64,000 nucleotides of DNA from Cuneatibacter caecimuris (GCF_004216775.1 NZ_SGXF01000010.1:39335-103334); one strand, 5' to 3'; shown: positions 15,801-26,314, numbered from the stretch's first letter. A program made the numbers and translations. Notes: a model not told the origin generated them from the sequence alone.

Positions 15801-17015
15801 ATGTACAACGCTGTCGGTATTGATGTCTCAAAGGGCAAGAGCACCATCGCAGTCCTGCAGCCCGGAGGCGTCATTGTCAGGAAACCCTTTGATGTTTTTC
15901 ACACTTCCCAATCCTTAAAAGAACTATCAAATTATCTGGCTTCACTTGAAGGGGATACAAGGATTGTAATGGAGTGTACTGGCAGATACCATGAGTCCAT
16001 GGCTAACTCCCTCTCTAATGCCGGGTTTTTTGTAACTGTCGTCAATCCGCATCTGATTAAAAACTTTGGTAACAATACGTTGCGCAAGGTCAAATCTGAC
16101 CCTGCTGATGCTAAAAAGATAGCACGCTATACCCTTGACAACTGGGCTGAACTGCGGCAGTATTCATGTATGGACAATACACGTAACCAATTGAAAACCT
16201 TAAATTCACAATTCAGCTTCTTTATGAAGCAAAAGGTTGCCGCAAAGGCAAACCTGATTGCACTGTTGGATAATACATACCCCGGTGTAAATAAACTGTT
16301 CAACAGCCCTGCCCGTGAAGATGGCAGTGAAAAATGGGTCGATTACGCTTACTCATTCTGGCATGTGGACTGTGTCCGTAAAACCGGCTTGAAAGCTTTT
16401 ACAGTGCGCTATGAAGCTTTCTGCAGGAAACACCATTATATTTATCAGCCTTCCAAACCAGAAGAACTGTTTAACGCCTCTAAAGAGCTTGTTGCCGTGT
16501 TCCCAAAGGAGACGTCCTATAAGCTTCTGATCCAGCAGAGTATCCAGCAGCTCAATCTTGCCTCTGCCCATATCGAACAGCTCCGCAGGGAGATGAATGC
16601 ACTTGCTTCCACGCTCCCAGAATACGAGGTTGTCATGGGCATGTATGGCGTGGGCAAAACTTACGGTCCCCAGCTCATTGCTGAGATTGGCGATGTTTCA
16701 AGATTTACCCATCGGGAGGCAATCACTGCTTTTGCAGGTGTCGATCCCGGTGTGGAGCAGTTAGGGCAGCACAACTCAAAGAGCAACAAAGCTTCCAAAT
16801 GTGGAACCGGCAGGCTCCGTAAGACCCTGTTCCAGGTCATGACCACCCTGCTCCAGAATGCCCCGGAGAATGAACCTGTCTACCAGTTTCTGAACCGGAA
16901 GCGTTCCGAAGGAAAACCTTACTATGTGTACATGACTGCTGGTGCGAATAAGTTCCTCCGCATCTACTACGGCAAGGTAAAAGCACATCTGCGCAGTCTG
17001 GAACAAAACGAATAA
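15801..17015 (+). CDS. IS110 transposase (DEDD/serine recombinase)
   Basis: 404 residues, full length. The N-terminal RuvC-like domain begins AVGIDVSKGKST, with IVMECTGRYHE and VKSDPADAKKIARY supplying the later acids (DEDD). The C-terminal transposase domain shows MYGVGKTYGPQLIAEIGDVSRF and FAGVDPGVEQLGQHNSKSNKAS, where the catalytic serine of IS110/IS1111 lies. AGGAGG sits 9 bases before the ATG. It appears intact and may be active. Confidence 0.95.
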   Translation: MYNAVGIDVSKGKSTIAVLQPGGVIVRKPFDVFHTSQSLKELSNYLASLEGDTRIVMECTGRYHESMANSLSNAGFFVTVVNPHLIKNFGNNTLRKVKSDPADAKKIARYTLDNWAELRQYSCMDNTRNQLKTLNSQFSFFMKQKVAAKANLIALLDNTYPGVNKLFNSPAREDGSEKWVDYAYSFWHVDCVRKTGLKAFTVRYEAFCRKHHYIYQPSKPEELFNASKELVAVFPKETSYKLLIQQSIQQLNLASAHIEQLRREMNALASTLPEYEVVMGMYGVGKTYGPQLIAEIGDVSRFTHREAITAFAGVDPGVEQLGQHNSKSNKASKCGTGRLRKTLFQVMTTLLQNAPENEPVYQFLNRKRSEGKPYYVYMTAGANKFLRIYYGKVKAHLRSLEQNE

Positions 17016-17220
17016 TCATTCCGTCTATTACGGCTTTCTTTTTGACCGGCTGATGAGGCGGTCTTAGAGTTGTGCCATAAAATCACTTCACAAAAATTTT
17101 CAAAAAGTGCTTGACTTTTTATTAGCAGGCTTTCTTATAGCGGACTCATCCCTTATGCAACTACTATATCCGCCTTGTGGTCGCCCTCATTATTGCTCGA
17201 CCCTCTCCCAAATTCTCCAA

Positions 17221-17985
17221 TTACTCAAGCCATTTGTTGTCGATATAATAGAAACTGTAAACACTGACTCCAATTAAGGCCATCCAAATAATCCAGAATA
17301 TCCACATTGCAAAATCGGTTTCTAAGTATTCTACGGTTTCATCAATCTTCATATTTTCATAAAATGGTGAGTTATCGGCTATTGTTTTATCAGCCAGTTC
17401 TGTAAATATGGTTCCGGTAAAGTTTAAACCAACTCCATAATACTTATAACGAATGTGCTCGGATTCTTTAACAGTGTCTATATATTCCTTTCCCGGCAGG
17501 TCGATTTTACTAACTGAAAAAACGTGTTTTAAAAATGATATTTCATCACATATCCGTTCCTCACTACCAGCATAATCCCATGTCCAATAGGTTTCCGTTG
17601 TATAGTAAGTATGGGTTTTTCCATTCGTAGTTGTTGTATGTGCAACCTGGCGAGTATGCATTGTATATCGTTCTTTCACTTTTTCAATATAAATGTATTC
17701 TCCACCAATTTCAGGATATGTAACTGTATCGACTGCTTTCAAATCGCCATATACAAAAGCGTTCCCGGCATTCGTCCTCATTCCATACTCAAACAGTTCC
17801 CGCGATTCTATTTTTATTGCCTTGTTGTATTTTTCATTTTTATCCAATTGATAATCCGAGATTTTTCCAGCAATAAGGACTCCAATCAGAAGCATAATAG
17901 CGACAATCGATACACTTACCAGTATTTCCCGTTTCGTAATCTCGAAATTTCCGAAATCAAAACTTCTACGCTTGCGTCCTCTCAT
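17221..17985 (-). CDS. Phage-encoded membrane protein
   Basis: 254 residues. Very basic N-terminus (MRGRKRRSF), one membrane span at about 20-43, a large extracytoplasmic part, and another hydrophobic pair near the C-terminus (WIFWIIWMALIGVSVYSFYYI). A Thr-rich beta segment (HTTTTNGKTHTYYTTETYWTW) is notable. It precedes the LemA-like gene in the transcript order, and these two often occur together in phage-borne cassettes. Function unknown. Confidence 0.7.
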   Translation of the reverse strand: MRGRKRRSFDFGNFEITKREILVSVSIVAIMLLIGVLIAGKISDYQLDKNEKYNKAIKIESRELFEYGMRTNAGNAFVYGDLKAVDTVTYPEIGGEYIYIEKVKERYTMHTRQVAHTTTTNGKTHTYYTTETYWTWDYAGSEERICDEISFLKHVFSVSKIDLPGKEYIDTVKESEHIRYKYYGVGLNFTGTIFTELADKTIADNSPFYENMKIDETVEYLETDFAMWIFWIIWMALIGVSVYSFYYIDNKWLE

Positions 17986-17990
17986 AGCTT

Positions 17991-18545
17991 TTACTCTCCA
18001 AACAGATTCTGCGGAGCATCGGCAGAAGCACTATAATCAAGATAGGTATATTTCAGAACCTCATATCCGAGAATATTGAGAAAAAATCTTGTCGGGAATT
18101 TGCGTATATATCGGTTGTATTCTTTTACCTGCTTATTGTAGTTACTCCGATATTCTGCAATTAAATTTTCTGTAATTGAAAGTTCATTCATTAACTCTTT
18201 ATAATTTTCATTAGATTTTAATTCTGGATACGCTTCTGACACCGCCGTGATAGCTGTAGTAACGTTTTCGATATCACCGGTAGATCCTCTATTTTCAACA
18301 ATCGCCGTCAATGTTTCCGCTTCATGCTTATCGTACTGCTTAACACAATTAGCAAGGTTGTAAACCAAATCTACACGTCGTTTTTCCTGAACTTTGATGT
18401 CAGAATCAGCAGTATTAACTTGCTCTTCCAAGGTAAATGCTCTGTTCTGGGAACTCTGTATACAAAACATACCTAACAAAATAATAGTAATAATACCGAC
18501 TGCTACAATTAAAGCTACTTTCCAGTTGTTTTTAATTGTTCTCAT
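17991..18545 (-). CDS. LemA family protein
   Basis: 184 residues. N-terminal membrane anchor (VALIVAVGIITIILLGMFC), then a helical domain with EEQVNTADSDIKVQEKRRVDLVYNLANCVKQY and YNRYIRKFPTRFFLNILGY, the LemA pattern. LemA proteins are membrane-linked helical proteins of uncertain role; some accompany secretion or stress factors. It is 5 bases from the membrane protein gene, which suggests a joint function. Confidence 0.85.
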   Translation of the reverse strand: MRTIKNNWKVALIVAVGIITIILLGMFCIQSSQNRAFTLEEQVNTADSDIKVQEKRRVDLVYNLANCVKQYDKHEAETLTAIVENRGSTGDIENVTTAITAVSEAYPELKSNENYKELMNELSITENLIAEYRSNYNKQVKEYNRYIRKFPTRFFLNILGYEVLKYTYLDYSASADAPQNLFGE

Positions 18546-18723
18546 GATTTTTTCTCCTTTTTACTCTTCTGAATTTATCCACGCTCTTTATCGTTCCTGT
18601 ATACTTGTTGATAATGCGGTAATAGAATTCCGTCTCCTCAACCAACATCCAATCTTCACAGTTTAAATAATGAGCAGATAAGCATTCTTTTTGCTCTCTG
18701 GTTAATTTTTTCGGCTGCTTCAT
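18532..18723 (-). CDS. Small basic phage protein (DUF6906-like)
   Basis: 63 residues starting MKQPKKLTREQKECLSAHYLN and containing WMLVEETEFYYRIINKYTG. Very common in clostridial phages next to short DUF genes. It overlaps both neighbours slightly. Function unknown. Confidence 0.7.
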   Translation of the reverse strand: MKQPKKLTREQKECLSAHYLNCEDWMLVEETEFYYRIINKYTGTIKSVDKFRRVKRRKNHENN

Positions 18724-18920
18724 GTGGTTTTCTCCTTGCTAAAACTGGTTTTCTTTGATTTGGGGAATACCAGCTTTTGATAAATTTCTTTGGCCTCTTC
18801 TCCCTGATAGGCGTTGATGATTTCGACTTTGCCTTTCTCCTGCTTTCCAACAATCAGAACACCAACATCTTTCCCATGAGAAAAATCCCAACTCACGATG
18901 ACACTATCTGTTGATTTCAT
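18720..18920 (-). CDS. Small phage protein, 66 aa
   Basis: MKSTDSVIVSWDFSHGKDVG opens a short alpha/beta protein (VGVLIVGKQ, VEIINAYQGEEAKEIYQKL). A known hypothetical family in clostridial phages. ATGA-type overlap with the next gene. Function unknown. Confidence 0.7.
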   Translation of the reverse strand: MKSTDSVIVSWDFSHGKDVGVLIVGKQEKGKVEIINAYQGEEAKEIYQKLVFPKSKKTSFSKEKTT

Positions 18921-19431
18921 TCGCCATCACCTCCCCAAGCTTATTTTTGATATGCCCTAAGATATCCTCCACCAATCTTCTCGTATTCGGATGCAGTTTT
19001 ATATAGCTTTTCCGCTCCTCATACCAAGAGAAGATCTCCAGCAGGTTCCCTTTAAACCAGCTAAAGGACCACCAATCACAAATCATCTCCAGAACATAAC
19101 AGCAAGGCATTTCCAAAATAATTTCTCCTTCTTCGGGATCGTCATTGATAAGCACCCAATACTGCCAATGGTGAGGGTTTCGATGAATATGTAACAGCCA
19201 AGCTTTTCTGAAATCCTCAACTACTCCATAAGAGCGATTGCCTCCATAAAAATAAATATCATAGGGGCCATATTCATCAGGCTCTGTTTTGGATTGGTCA
19301 TGTGCAAATACGATATTGTGTTCCGCACCACTGCCCTCTGTAATTTCAGGAAGATTTTTCTGCAACCAACGAAATCCGGCTTCAACGTTGGATTTATGTT
19401 GCGCCAAATATCGGTCATATTGATAGCTCAT
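18904..19431 (-). CDS. DUF5662-like phage protein
   Basis: 175 residues from the ATG behind GGGAGG. YDRYLAQHKSNVEAGFRWL, then HDQSKTEPDEYGPYDIYFY and LHIHRNPHHWQYWVL show a histidine/aspartate-rich metal-type pattern, as in DUF5662. The His-Pro-His-His block suggests a metal-dependent hydrolase of HD type, but no reaction is known to me. Confidence 0.75.
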   Translation of the reverse strand: MSYQYDRYLAQHKSNVEAGFRWLQKNLPEITEGSGAEHNIVFAHDQSKTEPDEYGPYDIYFYGGNRSYGVVEDFRKAWLLHIHRNPHHWQYWVLINDDPEEGEIILEMPCCYVLEMICDWWSFSWFKGNLLEIFSWYEERKSYIKLHPNTRRLVEDILGHIKNKLGEVMANEINR

Positions 19432-19586
19432 TTTTTCTTTTCCTCCCACTTCATAGGTTTCTGGGAATTGAGATTGTATCCATAATCCAAGCATTCATTA
19501 CATGGGTCGAATTTTTCTCCCAATTCCTTGTGATTACAGGTTTTACAATACTTTTTAAAATCCACTTCCAAATACTCTTCGTTCAT
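19428..19586 (-). CDS. Small cysteine-rich phage protein, 51 aa
   Basis: Starts at ATG behind AAAGGAG. KYCKTCNHKELGEKFDPCNEC gives C-x2-C and C-x2-C, a small zinc site. Common in clostridial phages beside DUF5662. Function unknown. Confidence 0.7.
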   Translation of the reverse strand: MNEEYLEVDFKKYCKTCNHKELGEKFDPCNECLDYGYNLNSQKPMKWEEKKK

Positions 19587-19599
19587 GGTTGATCTCCTT

Positions 19600-20847
19600 T
19601 CACCACTTCGCAAACCTCGATTCATTAAAATCTCTCTTATCTTTCAGTGCCTTACTAATTGCCAAATCAATCCCACTACGAGATTTCAAGTGATAGTAAT
19701 ACAAATCTTTAAATGGCGTATTCAACCTGTCTATTCGCCCCGCAGATTGCTGCATGATTTTGTAAGAATAGTTCTGTGAGTAGAATATAATGGTATCTGT
19801 CTTGATGCAGTTCCATCCTTCCGCTCCAGCATTGTACTGAACAAGATACACCCAGTTTTTCGACTCTGGGATTGGCTGGTGTTTGTGACCATTCCACTCT
19901 GCAATTTCAAAGACTCCATCGTCTTCATCATCTTCATAAATTCGAAACAACCCGTTCAAAAGCTCCAGCTCATAATCAAAGTTGTAAAATATAATGGCTC
20001 TGGGATGCTTCTCTACAATTTCCATCAAGGCGATCTGTCGTGACTCGTCCGTATTCACGATTTTCCGCCATACATAGCAAAGACCGGCGGCATTCGCAAT
20101 CGGCTCATTCTTATACGGGTCCCATCGTGTTCGTCCAACATCTTTGTATCGCTCTATGCTGTATCGAACAAATATATCTTCGTGATGAGAAACCGTCTGA
20201 CGCTTGAAATCCATATTCACCAAAATACAATTTCTGAGTCGAATCAATCTCCCAGTATTCAAATATCGGTCAATCTTTGGGTATTTACTGAATCGACTAT
20301 AAACCACATGTTCTCGGATGAATTCTGTCCGGTTTTTGTAAAACCCATTTGCGATGAATACCGGAATATAATCCTGCCAGGTATCTCCCGGAGTTGCAGA
20401 CAATAGAATCCACTGATTTGATTTGGTGATTTTCAAAAACGCCTTCACCCAAGCTCCGGAGCCTATCACTCTCTGCTCGTCAAATATAAAGAAAGCATCC
20501 TTTACATCCTCGTACTTCTTGATATTATTCCAGGAATCCACGACAATCTGATTTGAATATAGATTGACATCCTCGTGAACCGAAAGAAGGAAGGGCGAAA
20601 GATCACCCTCCCATTCCATCGTGTCCCGCTTTCTGGCTGTTGTGATGATGTATAAGTCCTTTGGGGGATCGTCCATCGCAACATAATCCTCAACCCCCAT
20701 CAAGCAATCCGGATTTCCGCCATTCTGGAGATAGTAATAAGCTAATGCTGTTCTTGATTTTCCGCTTCCAACGCCGCCACACAGAATACAACCATTTCTC
20801 ATTTTTTTTACTACTGCTATTTGATAGTCATACAATTCAACGGCCAT
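19600..20847 (-). CDS. SF2 DNA helicase (SNF2/DEAD-like)
   Basis: 415 residues from the ATG behind GAGGAG. Motif I GGVGSGKSRTA (about 28-38), motif II FIFDEQR (DExx variant DEQR), motif III LLSATP, and in the second RecA domain QYNAGAEGWNC and QQSAGRIDRLNTP (motif VI). This is the compact SF2 helicase that phages place in replication modules. It probably remodels protein-DNA complexes or helps replication start. A short coiled-coil gene overlaps its start. Confidence 0.88.
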   Translation of the reverse strand: MAVELYDYQIAVVKKMRNGCILCGGVGSGKSRTALAYYYLQNGGNPDCLMGVEDYVAMDDPPKDLYIITTARKRDTMEWEGDLSPFLLSVHEDVNLYSNQIVVDSWNNIKKYEDVKDAFFIFDEQRVIGSGAWVKAFLKITKSNQWILLSATPGDTWQDYIPVFIANGFYKNRTEFIREHVVYSRFSKYPKIDRYLNTGRLIRLRNCILVNMDFKRQTVSHHEDIFVRYSIERYKDVGRTRWDPYKNEPIANAAGLCYVWRKIVNTDESRQIALMEIVEKHPRAIIFYNFDYELELLNGLFRIYEDDEDDGVFEIAEWNGHKHQPIPESKNWVYLVQYNAGAEGWNCIKTDTIIFYSQNYSYKIMQQSAGRIDRLNTPFKDLYYYHLKSRSGIDLAISKALKDKRDFNESRFAKW

Positions 20848-21001
20848 TCCGTTGCTCCTCAAGAACCGCTGTTATGCTGTTTTTCAGGTTCGCCATATCC
20901 GAATACATCTCGTTTTCATTCTTCGTGCAGTCATCTTCTATGGGAGCCATATTTAACAGACTATCCAGCTCTTTTTCTAATGCTTTCAATCGTTCATTCA
21001 C
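20837..21001 (-). CDS. Small coiled-coil protein, 54 aa
   Basis: GTG start 6 bases after GGAGGG. VNERLKALEKELDSLLNM begins a heptad-like helix and the end overlaps the helicase start. Probably a real small gene because of its strong ribosome site. Function unknown. Confidence 0.5.
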   Translation of the reverse strand: MNERLKALEKELDSLLNMAPIEDDCTKNENEMYSDMANLKNSITAVLEEQRNGR

Positions 21002-21023
21002 GCTTATCCCTCCTCATAAACTT

Positions 21024-21392
21024 TCATATACTGTGAAATAATCTTCTCATAGTCCACACATCTGAAAAATATATAGGTGTAAACCAGTAATTCTTCAAAT
21101 CATCAGCCATAGTCATTGGTTTGATCAAAGAATTTCCAACTTTAAAATATCCAGCAATTCCTAGAAGAGAAAGTTGAATATAGCACATCAAAGCTGGAAC
21201 TTCTTCAATGTCTTGTCCGGAAACTAATAAATGGTTTTGATAATTATAATTTTCTTTTTCTAGTTGCTTTCGTGCTTCTCTGATATTTTCTTTGGTTTTT
21301 CGACCTTGGAAATAGAAGCATTGATCTTCGATTTCGCTGTGGTTCGCTTCTTTTTCCGATTCCAAAATGCCATAGCTTTTCTCCTTTCGCAA
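21024..21392 (-). CDS. Uncertain phage ORF, possibly frameshifted
   Basis: 122 codons open, but the best ribosome site (AGGAG) serves an ATG in another frame that gives MAFWNRKKKRTTAKSKINAS and stops after 37 residues. The second half of the long frame (ARKQLEKENYNYQNHLLVSGQDIEEVP) looks coding. Either a broken single gene or two overlapping small ones. Confidence 0.35.
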   Translation of the reverse strand: MRKEKSYGILESEKEANHSEIEDQCFYFQGRKTKENIREARKQLEKENYNYQNHLLVSGQDIEEVPALMCYIQLSLLGIAGYFKVGNSLIKPMTMADDLKNYWFTPIYFSDVWTMRRLFHSI

Positions 21393-21465
21393 AATAAAGG
21401 GCTGTTTCCTCTAGCCTTAGGACATTTACCTTGCTGGCAATATCAGGCACCCTATTTGTCGCTTG

Positions 21466-21951
21466 TTAGTGGAATGGAACTTCTTCCGGGCCTTCTTCCT
21501 CCGCATACTTTTCAGCAAACTCATCCTCTTCGATGGTGACATACATCGTCTTCAGATAAGCCTTAATTCCGGTCTTACCATTCACTTCCCAAGAATACGG
21601 TCGAATCGTCAAATCAACATTCCGAATCTCCGCATAGTCCAAAGTGGAAATGGATTCATCATCCAACGGTGTTTTTGTCTTTCTGGTAATCATATACACC
21701 TTAGGCGGGATATTCTCGAAGCTGACTGCCACCTGAATATATTGTCTCGGCTCTTCATCCTCGTCTCTCGGAGCCAGCACTCTTACATTCCATCCATCAT
21801 TGGAGAGTTTCTCCGCGTGTTCCGGATCTTCGATGATGACACAGAAGTTCCGGTTTCCAGCCCGATTGTATTTAGACTCTTCGCCTCGGAAGTTTCGAAA
21901 AATAATTCTTGCGTTTTCAATAATGATATTGGGTACATTTTTGTAAGCCAT
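21466..21951 (-). CDS. SSB-like single-strand DNA-binding protein with PF tail
   Basis: 161 residues from the ATG behind AGGAG (an upstream ATG adds 14). [16 protein letters not shown], then [26 protein letters not shown] and [13 protein letters not shown] make a beta-rich, OB-fold-like protein of a family always found with phage replication genes. It ends [10 protein letters not shown], an acidic tail closing in PF like the C-terminal tip of bacterial SSB. It lies 20 bases downstream of the polymerase fusion gene, whose C-terminus ends almost the same way. Single-strand binding is inferred. Confidence 0.65.
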   Translation of the reverse strand: MAYKNVPNIIIENARIIFRNFRGEESKYNRAGNRNFCVIIEDPEHAEKLSNDGWNVRVLAPRDEDEEPRQYIQVAVSFENIPPKVYMITRKTKTPLDDESISTLDYAEIRNVDLTIRPYSWEVNGKTGIKAYLKTMYVTIEEDEFAEKYAEEEGPEEVPFH

Positions 21952-21970
21952 AATATACTTCTCCTCTTCT

Positions 21971-24900
21971 TTAATTAAATGGTATTTCCTCATCAGCGTC
22001 TTCTGGAATGTTCATAAAGTCCTCGAGTTTAGGTTTTGGAATATAAGGATCGTCGGATATGAACCATTCGAAGTCACCGTATTTGGATATGGTTTCCACT
22101 GCGTCGTCTACAAGCTTGTCATAATAGGAACGATCAATAGAATCCTCTTTGGAGAGTTCTTTAACCATTTCGGACTCCAACCAACGATAGCCTTTTGATC
22201 CGGTAGCTGCATAATATTTCCCATCTTTTTCCCGCATGAGCAAACCGCCGCCGGCTCCAGGCTTAATTGGACAGAACTGACCAACTCGTCCAATGAAAAT
22301 ATAATTGTGAGTCGCCTCGTCTTTTTTACAAAGCTCGCTGTATCTTGCTCCTATTTCTTCGTATGTATATCCGTATTTAGATGCGACATCTTCAAGAGAT
22401 TTCCCTCCAGCCTGACTATTCCAAGCCTTGTCGATGGCACTTAATTCCCTTTCTTCCTCGGTTGTAAGCTGCGGAAGTTTCTCGTTCATGTCTAAATATA
22501 AAGCGCTGCTTACCGACTTGGTTTCACACATATCTTTAAAGACAATTTCTTCGCCGCTGAAAAGTTTTTTGAAGACATAGGGAATCTGGAACTGAGTTCC
22601 TGTGGCTGTCCATTTTCCGTCTTTATACTTGGCAATATAGACAGCGTCATTTACCAGGCACATCCGGTCATATGTAGCCTCGTGCTCAAAGGTATAACCA
22701 TATCGCTTTCCGTAATCCATAACAAACTGGATAATCTCCGGTGTCGCATCAGGAATCTTGATAGAATCCGTCTTAATGTGAGCAACAGTAAAGCCCCGTT
22801 CCTGTACCTCGTGTTTGAGGTTAATCATGAACAGAGCTCCTCGTTTGGCTACAATATTATCTTTGTTTCTCGGATCACGGAACGGATTCTCGAAGTTAGC
22901 AGAAGTCAGACCGTATACCGAGTTGATTGCCGTCTTCAAAGCATTCGCTAAATCCTTTGCTGTCATCTCTCCGTCAATGACCTTCTGGATATATGGTGTC
23001 AACTTCCCATCCAGCATATGATTGACTTCGTCCCAAGCTTCGTGTTTGATGCTGACTCGTCCTTCCACAATGTCACGGAAGGCTCTCGTAAATTTCACAC
23101 CGAACAGAACTTCTGCAATTGCACTATGAGGATGCATAGAGGAAATATCCAGCAATGCCACATTTCCGTACATACCAGGTTCTGCATAGACATAACCGCC
23201 TTCTCCAACTTCTTCTCCTCGATATGTCGATTTTCCATTCTCATACTTGTATCCAGGAAAATATGGTAAGAGACTTCCTTCATCGCCATGCGTTTGCGCC
23301 ATCATTTCAGGACACGCTTCGGCCAAGAAGGAATAGGTTTCTTCATCAAGGTGATGCACTGGCTCTGCCAGATTTCGGTAATTGAACTGATCCTGTGGTT
23401 TCCGCTCATTTCCAAATATAATTTTCTGGGTAAGCGTATTGGTCGTATCATTCACCGTCATTCCAGCCAAATCTGCCAGAATCTGTCGTGCTGTCCAGTC
23501 AGCTTTCAGATAATGGAATGCCGCTTCGGTTGCAATTACATCGTTATCACAATACTCGGCAACTTTCGTCCACATTTCTTCCGGAACCGGTTGATCCCAC
23601 GGAAGTCCCAACTCCTGATGGTGGATACCCATCTCAATCTCCAATTTCTTCAGGCTCTTTTTATTTCCAGCAGATGCAAAGTCATACACATCTGTATAAG
23701 AAACATTGTAGGCTTCTCCAAAGAAACAATTGGGGCTGCCGCTGATGATTTTTTGCGAGAGGTTATAAAGTTGCTCGTTTGTATAACCCATGAGTCTTGC
23801 ATACAGAATATGATTATCATATCGCCGACAGTTAAACCCGACCAACCGGAATCGCATCAATTCCTCAATCTCCGTTGGAGTCGGGTTAATCATACGCACC
23901 ACAGGCTTTCCTTCGCCCTCGATTTTCCAGTTTACAAGGAACAGATTTGGAAATACCTCAATATCGTAAAATACCAACTTTGCTTCTTCGTTTCTCCCCG
24001 CTGTGGAAGGGTCTGCTGATTTAAACTGCATCTTATTAACCAGCTTGATACAGTATTCGGCCTGATGCGTACTATTCGCAGCAAATGCTAAAACCGCATT
24101 CCGCATGTCCGTCACGTCATAACTCAAATCGCTGGAATATGCGTCCTCCAGTATTTTGTAGATAAAGTCGATACTGGGCTTAGTACCCGGATGGATTTCT
24201 TTATTCAGATTTCTCTTGATTAGTGTTCTAAGCCCTTTCTCGCTTTTAATCGCTTCAAAATTTACCATTTTATCTTCTCCTTTCATCGGTAAACCAGAGC
24301 TAATCGTTGCGATGGGCAAATCATTACACTTTGTAAGTTTTCTTCGTAATGAGCTTTTACCCGTGAACACTTTCACTTCGATGTGGTCGTCATAAATACG
24401 ACTCAGTTTTTTCACATCTCCCGTATAAATATAATGAAGATGAACCCCCTTTCCGCTTTTGCTTAGCTCTGCATAAGTCGCCGGCCACTTGCTTGCTTCT
24501 TCTACATTCCGTTCGAAGGATTTATTCCCTTCCTTATTTGGAATATCGAAATCAATTACGATGTGGTTTTCCGGGACTTTAACATAGTGGATTTTAGAAG
24601 TATCCAAATCCGATAGCTTCGTTTTTACCTTGTCCCATTTCATGGAAGGTGTTTCTTTGTCTGTTGCATACTGCGATGGACAATCGGAACATACCTGATC
24701 GAAAATGGATTTGGCAGTATTAAACTGCAATAATGAAGGCTTCTCTTCCGGCTTTTCAGCAACCATTTCCTCTTCAAATTTTTCAGTCCGGAATCCGATA
24801 TAATAACTTCGTACTCTCGAACCGTCCTCCATGTTGAACCGTTCTTTATAGTCATGGAAATAGTTCTTCAGTTCTTCCTTAAAAATTCTCTGAGAAAATG

Positions 24901-26071
24901 GATAGCCTACTTTGGCTTCATCACAATAGGTCTTATACATCTCCCAGGCAGCTTTCAAAGTCGTGCCGTTTTCCCGTTTGAATACATGGTAGGAATCAAT
25001 GATAAAGTTATAGAAATCATTGGATGCGCCCAGCATTGCAATGGGAATATAGTCATCATACAGACCGGGATTGTTTAGATAGATTTCCCGGCAGTGATAT
25101 GCAATCGCTCCCAGTTCGAATTCAATCTGTTTCATAATTACTTTGTATTCCTTCGGGTTCAGCTTATTTCCTGAAGGAGACACATCAATCAGTCGTCGAA
25201 TCAAACCAGATTTTGCATCTGTAATCTTTACCGGCTTATTGGTACCCATGAACAAAAAACATTTGAATCGGTTGGAGTAAGTCGATTTGAACTTTTCATT
25301 TACGGTCATCAGCTCATGGGACACCAAGCTGTTTAACCTGGTATTATCCTCAATTCTTGACAAATCGCCATCATGCTGGATCGCAACAAGCGGATTACTC
25401 TTGAATGCCTCCAATGCAAAAGAATTACTGGACGACCCCAGAGCTTTTGCGTCAAAGACCGAATAATACCCTTCAAAGAGCTGCTGAATAATATTGAGAA
25501 CTGTGGATTTACCTGTTCCGGCAGCTCCATACAGAACCATAAATTTTTGCAGTTTTTTCGATTCTCCACATGCCACAGAACCGATAGCCCATTCAATTTT
25601 CTGTCGCTCAGCCTCAGAGTACAGAGTAGACATCAATTGGTCATAAGCAGACAAATCGCCAGCTTCAAGCGGATATTTCAGCTTTTTACTGGCGTAATCT
25701 TTTTTATCGGTTTTTGTGTTGGAGAATATCAATTTGTCATCCAGCATGTGGAAAGAATCCCGCATTTGTTTCTGACAATATTTGTGCCAGGAATCAATCA
25801 TTCCAGACTCTGCATCCCACATGTGAAGAACTTTTATTTCAGAGTCAAAGCGCTGGCGGCTTTCTTCTGCGTACCTATCCAGTTCACGGTCGATAAGTTG
25901 TAAAGCGTCCTGTTCATCTGTAGACCATAAACCTCGTTCCTCAATCCAGATAGCGTAGAAGTCACCACCTCGAATCATCAGATCGGAGCTTTTCTTAATA
26001 ATGAACTTCGGATAAATTTCAATTACACCACGCTTTGTACTACGTGTGGAAATCATCAAAAAGTCGATCAT
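21971..26071 (-). CDS. SF3 helicase - AEP primase - family B DNA polymerase fusion
   Basis: 1366 residues, one chain with three replication activities. Helicase (about 100-430): Walker [11 protein letters not shown] (181-190), acidic HDGD (233-236), sensor asparagine in MGTNKPVKI (275-283), RR at 292-293. AEP primase (about 455-620): IVIDFDIP (504-511) and SGKGVHLHY (539-547). 3'-5' exonuclease: FYDIEVFP (701-708), GFNCRRYDN (745-753), YCDND (840-844). Polymerase [12 protein letters not shown] (973-983, motif A), KTAINSVYG (1046-1054, motif B), HIKTDSIKI (1098-1106, motif C; first Asp of the usual DTD replaced by Lys). It ends DADEEIPFN, like an SSB tip. The helicase lies N-terminal to the primase, the reverse of the usual P4-type order. 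Likely the phage's own replisome core. Confidence 0.9.
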   Translation of the reverse strand: MIDFLMISTRSTKRGVIEIYPKFIIKKSSDLMIRGGDFYAIWIEERGLWSTDEQDALQLIDRELDRYAEESRQRFDSEIKVLHMWDAESGMIDSWHKYCQKQMRDSFHMLDDKLIFSNTKTDKKDYASKKLKYPLEAGDLSAYDQLMSTLYSEAERQKIEWAIGSVACGESKKLQKFMVLYGAAGTGKSTVLNIIQQLFEGYYSVFDAKALGSSSNSFALEAFKSNPLVAIQHDGDLSRIEDNTRLNSLVSHELMTVNEKFKSTYSNRFKCFLFMGTNKPVKITDAKSGLIRRLIDVSPSGNKLNPKEYKVIMKQIEFELGAIAYHCREIYLNNPGLYDDYIPIAMLGASNDFYNFIIDSYHVFKRENGTTLKAAWEMYKTYCDEAKVGYPFSQRIFKEELKNYFHDYKERFNMEDGSRVRSYYIGFRTEKFEEEMVAEKPEEKPSLLQFNTAKSIFDQVCSDCPSQYATDKETPSMKWDKVKTKLSDLDTSKIHYVKVPENHIVIDFDIPNKEGNKSFERNVEEASKWPATYAELSKSGKGVHLHYIYTGDVKKLSRIYDDHIEVKVFTGKSSLRRKLTKCNDLPIATISSGLPMKGEDKMVNFEAIKSEKGLRTLIKRNLNKEIHPGTKPSIDFIYKILEDAYSSDLSYDVTDMRNAVLAFAANSTHQAEYCIKLVNKMQFKSADPSTAGRNEEAKLVFYDIEVFPNLFLVNWKIEGEGKPVVRMINPTPTEIEELMRFRLVGFNCRRYDNHILYARLMGYTNEQLYNLSQKIISGSPNCFFGEAYNVSYTDVYDFASAGNKKSLKKLEIEMGIHHQELGLPWDQPVPEEMWTKVAEYCDNDVIATEAAFHYLKADWTARQILADLAGMTVNDTTNTLTQKIIFGNERKPQDQFNYRNLAEPVHHLDEETYSFLAEACPEMMAQTHGDEGSLLPYFPGYKYENGKSTYRGEEVGEGGYVYAEPGMYGNVALLDISSMHPHSAIAEVLFGVKFTRAFRDIVEGRVSIKHEAWDEVNHMLDGKLTPYIQKVIDGEMTAKDLANALKTAINSVYGLTSANFENPFRDPRNKDNIVAKRGALFMINLKHEVQERGFTVAHIKTDSIKIPDATPEIIQFVMDYGKRYGYTFEHEATYDRMCLVNDAVYIAKYKDGKWTATGTQFQIPYVFKKLFSGEEIVFKDMCETKSVSSALYLDMNEKLPQLTTEEERELSAIDKAWNSQAGGKSLEDVASKYGYTYEEIGARYSELCKKDEATHNYIFIGRVGQFCPIKPGAGGGLLMREKDGKYYAATGSKGYRWLESEMVKELSKEDSIDRSYYDKLVDDAVETISKYGDFEWFISDDPYIPKPKLEDFMNIPEDADEEIPFN

Positions 26072-26079
26072 CTCATTTT

Positions 26080-26313
26080 TTACTCTCCTTTATCGCGCTT
26101 CATTTCCTCTATTGTCGATTCCAGTTTCTCAATCCTCTTTTTCTGCTCCATACGATCCAGCTCCAGGAGAACCAGATTAACCGTTACGATAAGAACAAGC
26201 GTACTTAATTTCCGATTATAACGTGCCTGTTTATTCATGGATTTCCGAATGGATCGGATCGCTGTTTCCGAGCTGCTAAGACTTCCAAAAATATAATTCA
26301 TAACCTCACACAT
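26080..26313 (-). CDS. Small membrane/coiled-coil phage protein, 77 aa
   Basis: YIFGSLSSSETAIRSIRKSMNKQARYNR leads to a hydrophobic span (LSTLVLIVTVNLVLLEL) and a charged coiled coil. This family regularly lies beside phage replication genes. Start at codon 5 is also plausible. Function unknown. Confidence 0.65.
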   Translation of the reverse strand: MCEVMNYIFGSLSSSETAIRSIRKSMNKQARYNRKLSTLVLIVTVNLVLLELDRMEQKKRIEKLESTIEEMKRDKGE

Positions 26314-26314
26314 C

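Larger units (their letters stand above)
15530..17215 (+). mobile_element. IS110-family insertion sequence
   Basis: A complete element: long non-coding left end, one plus-strand transposase, and about 200 non-coding bases on the right. It sits between two minus-strand phage genes and breaks neither. Exact ends cannot be set because IS110 elements lack long terminal inverted repeats. Its codon use differs from the flanking phage genes. Confidence 0.8.
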
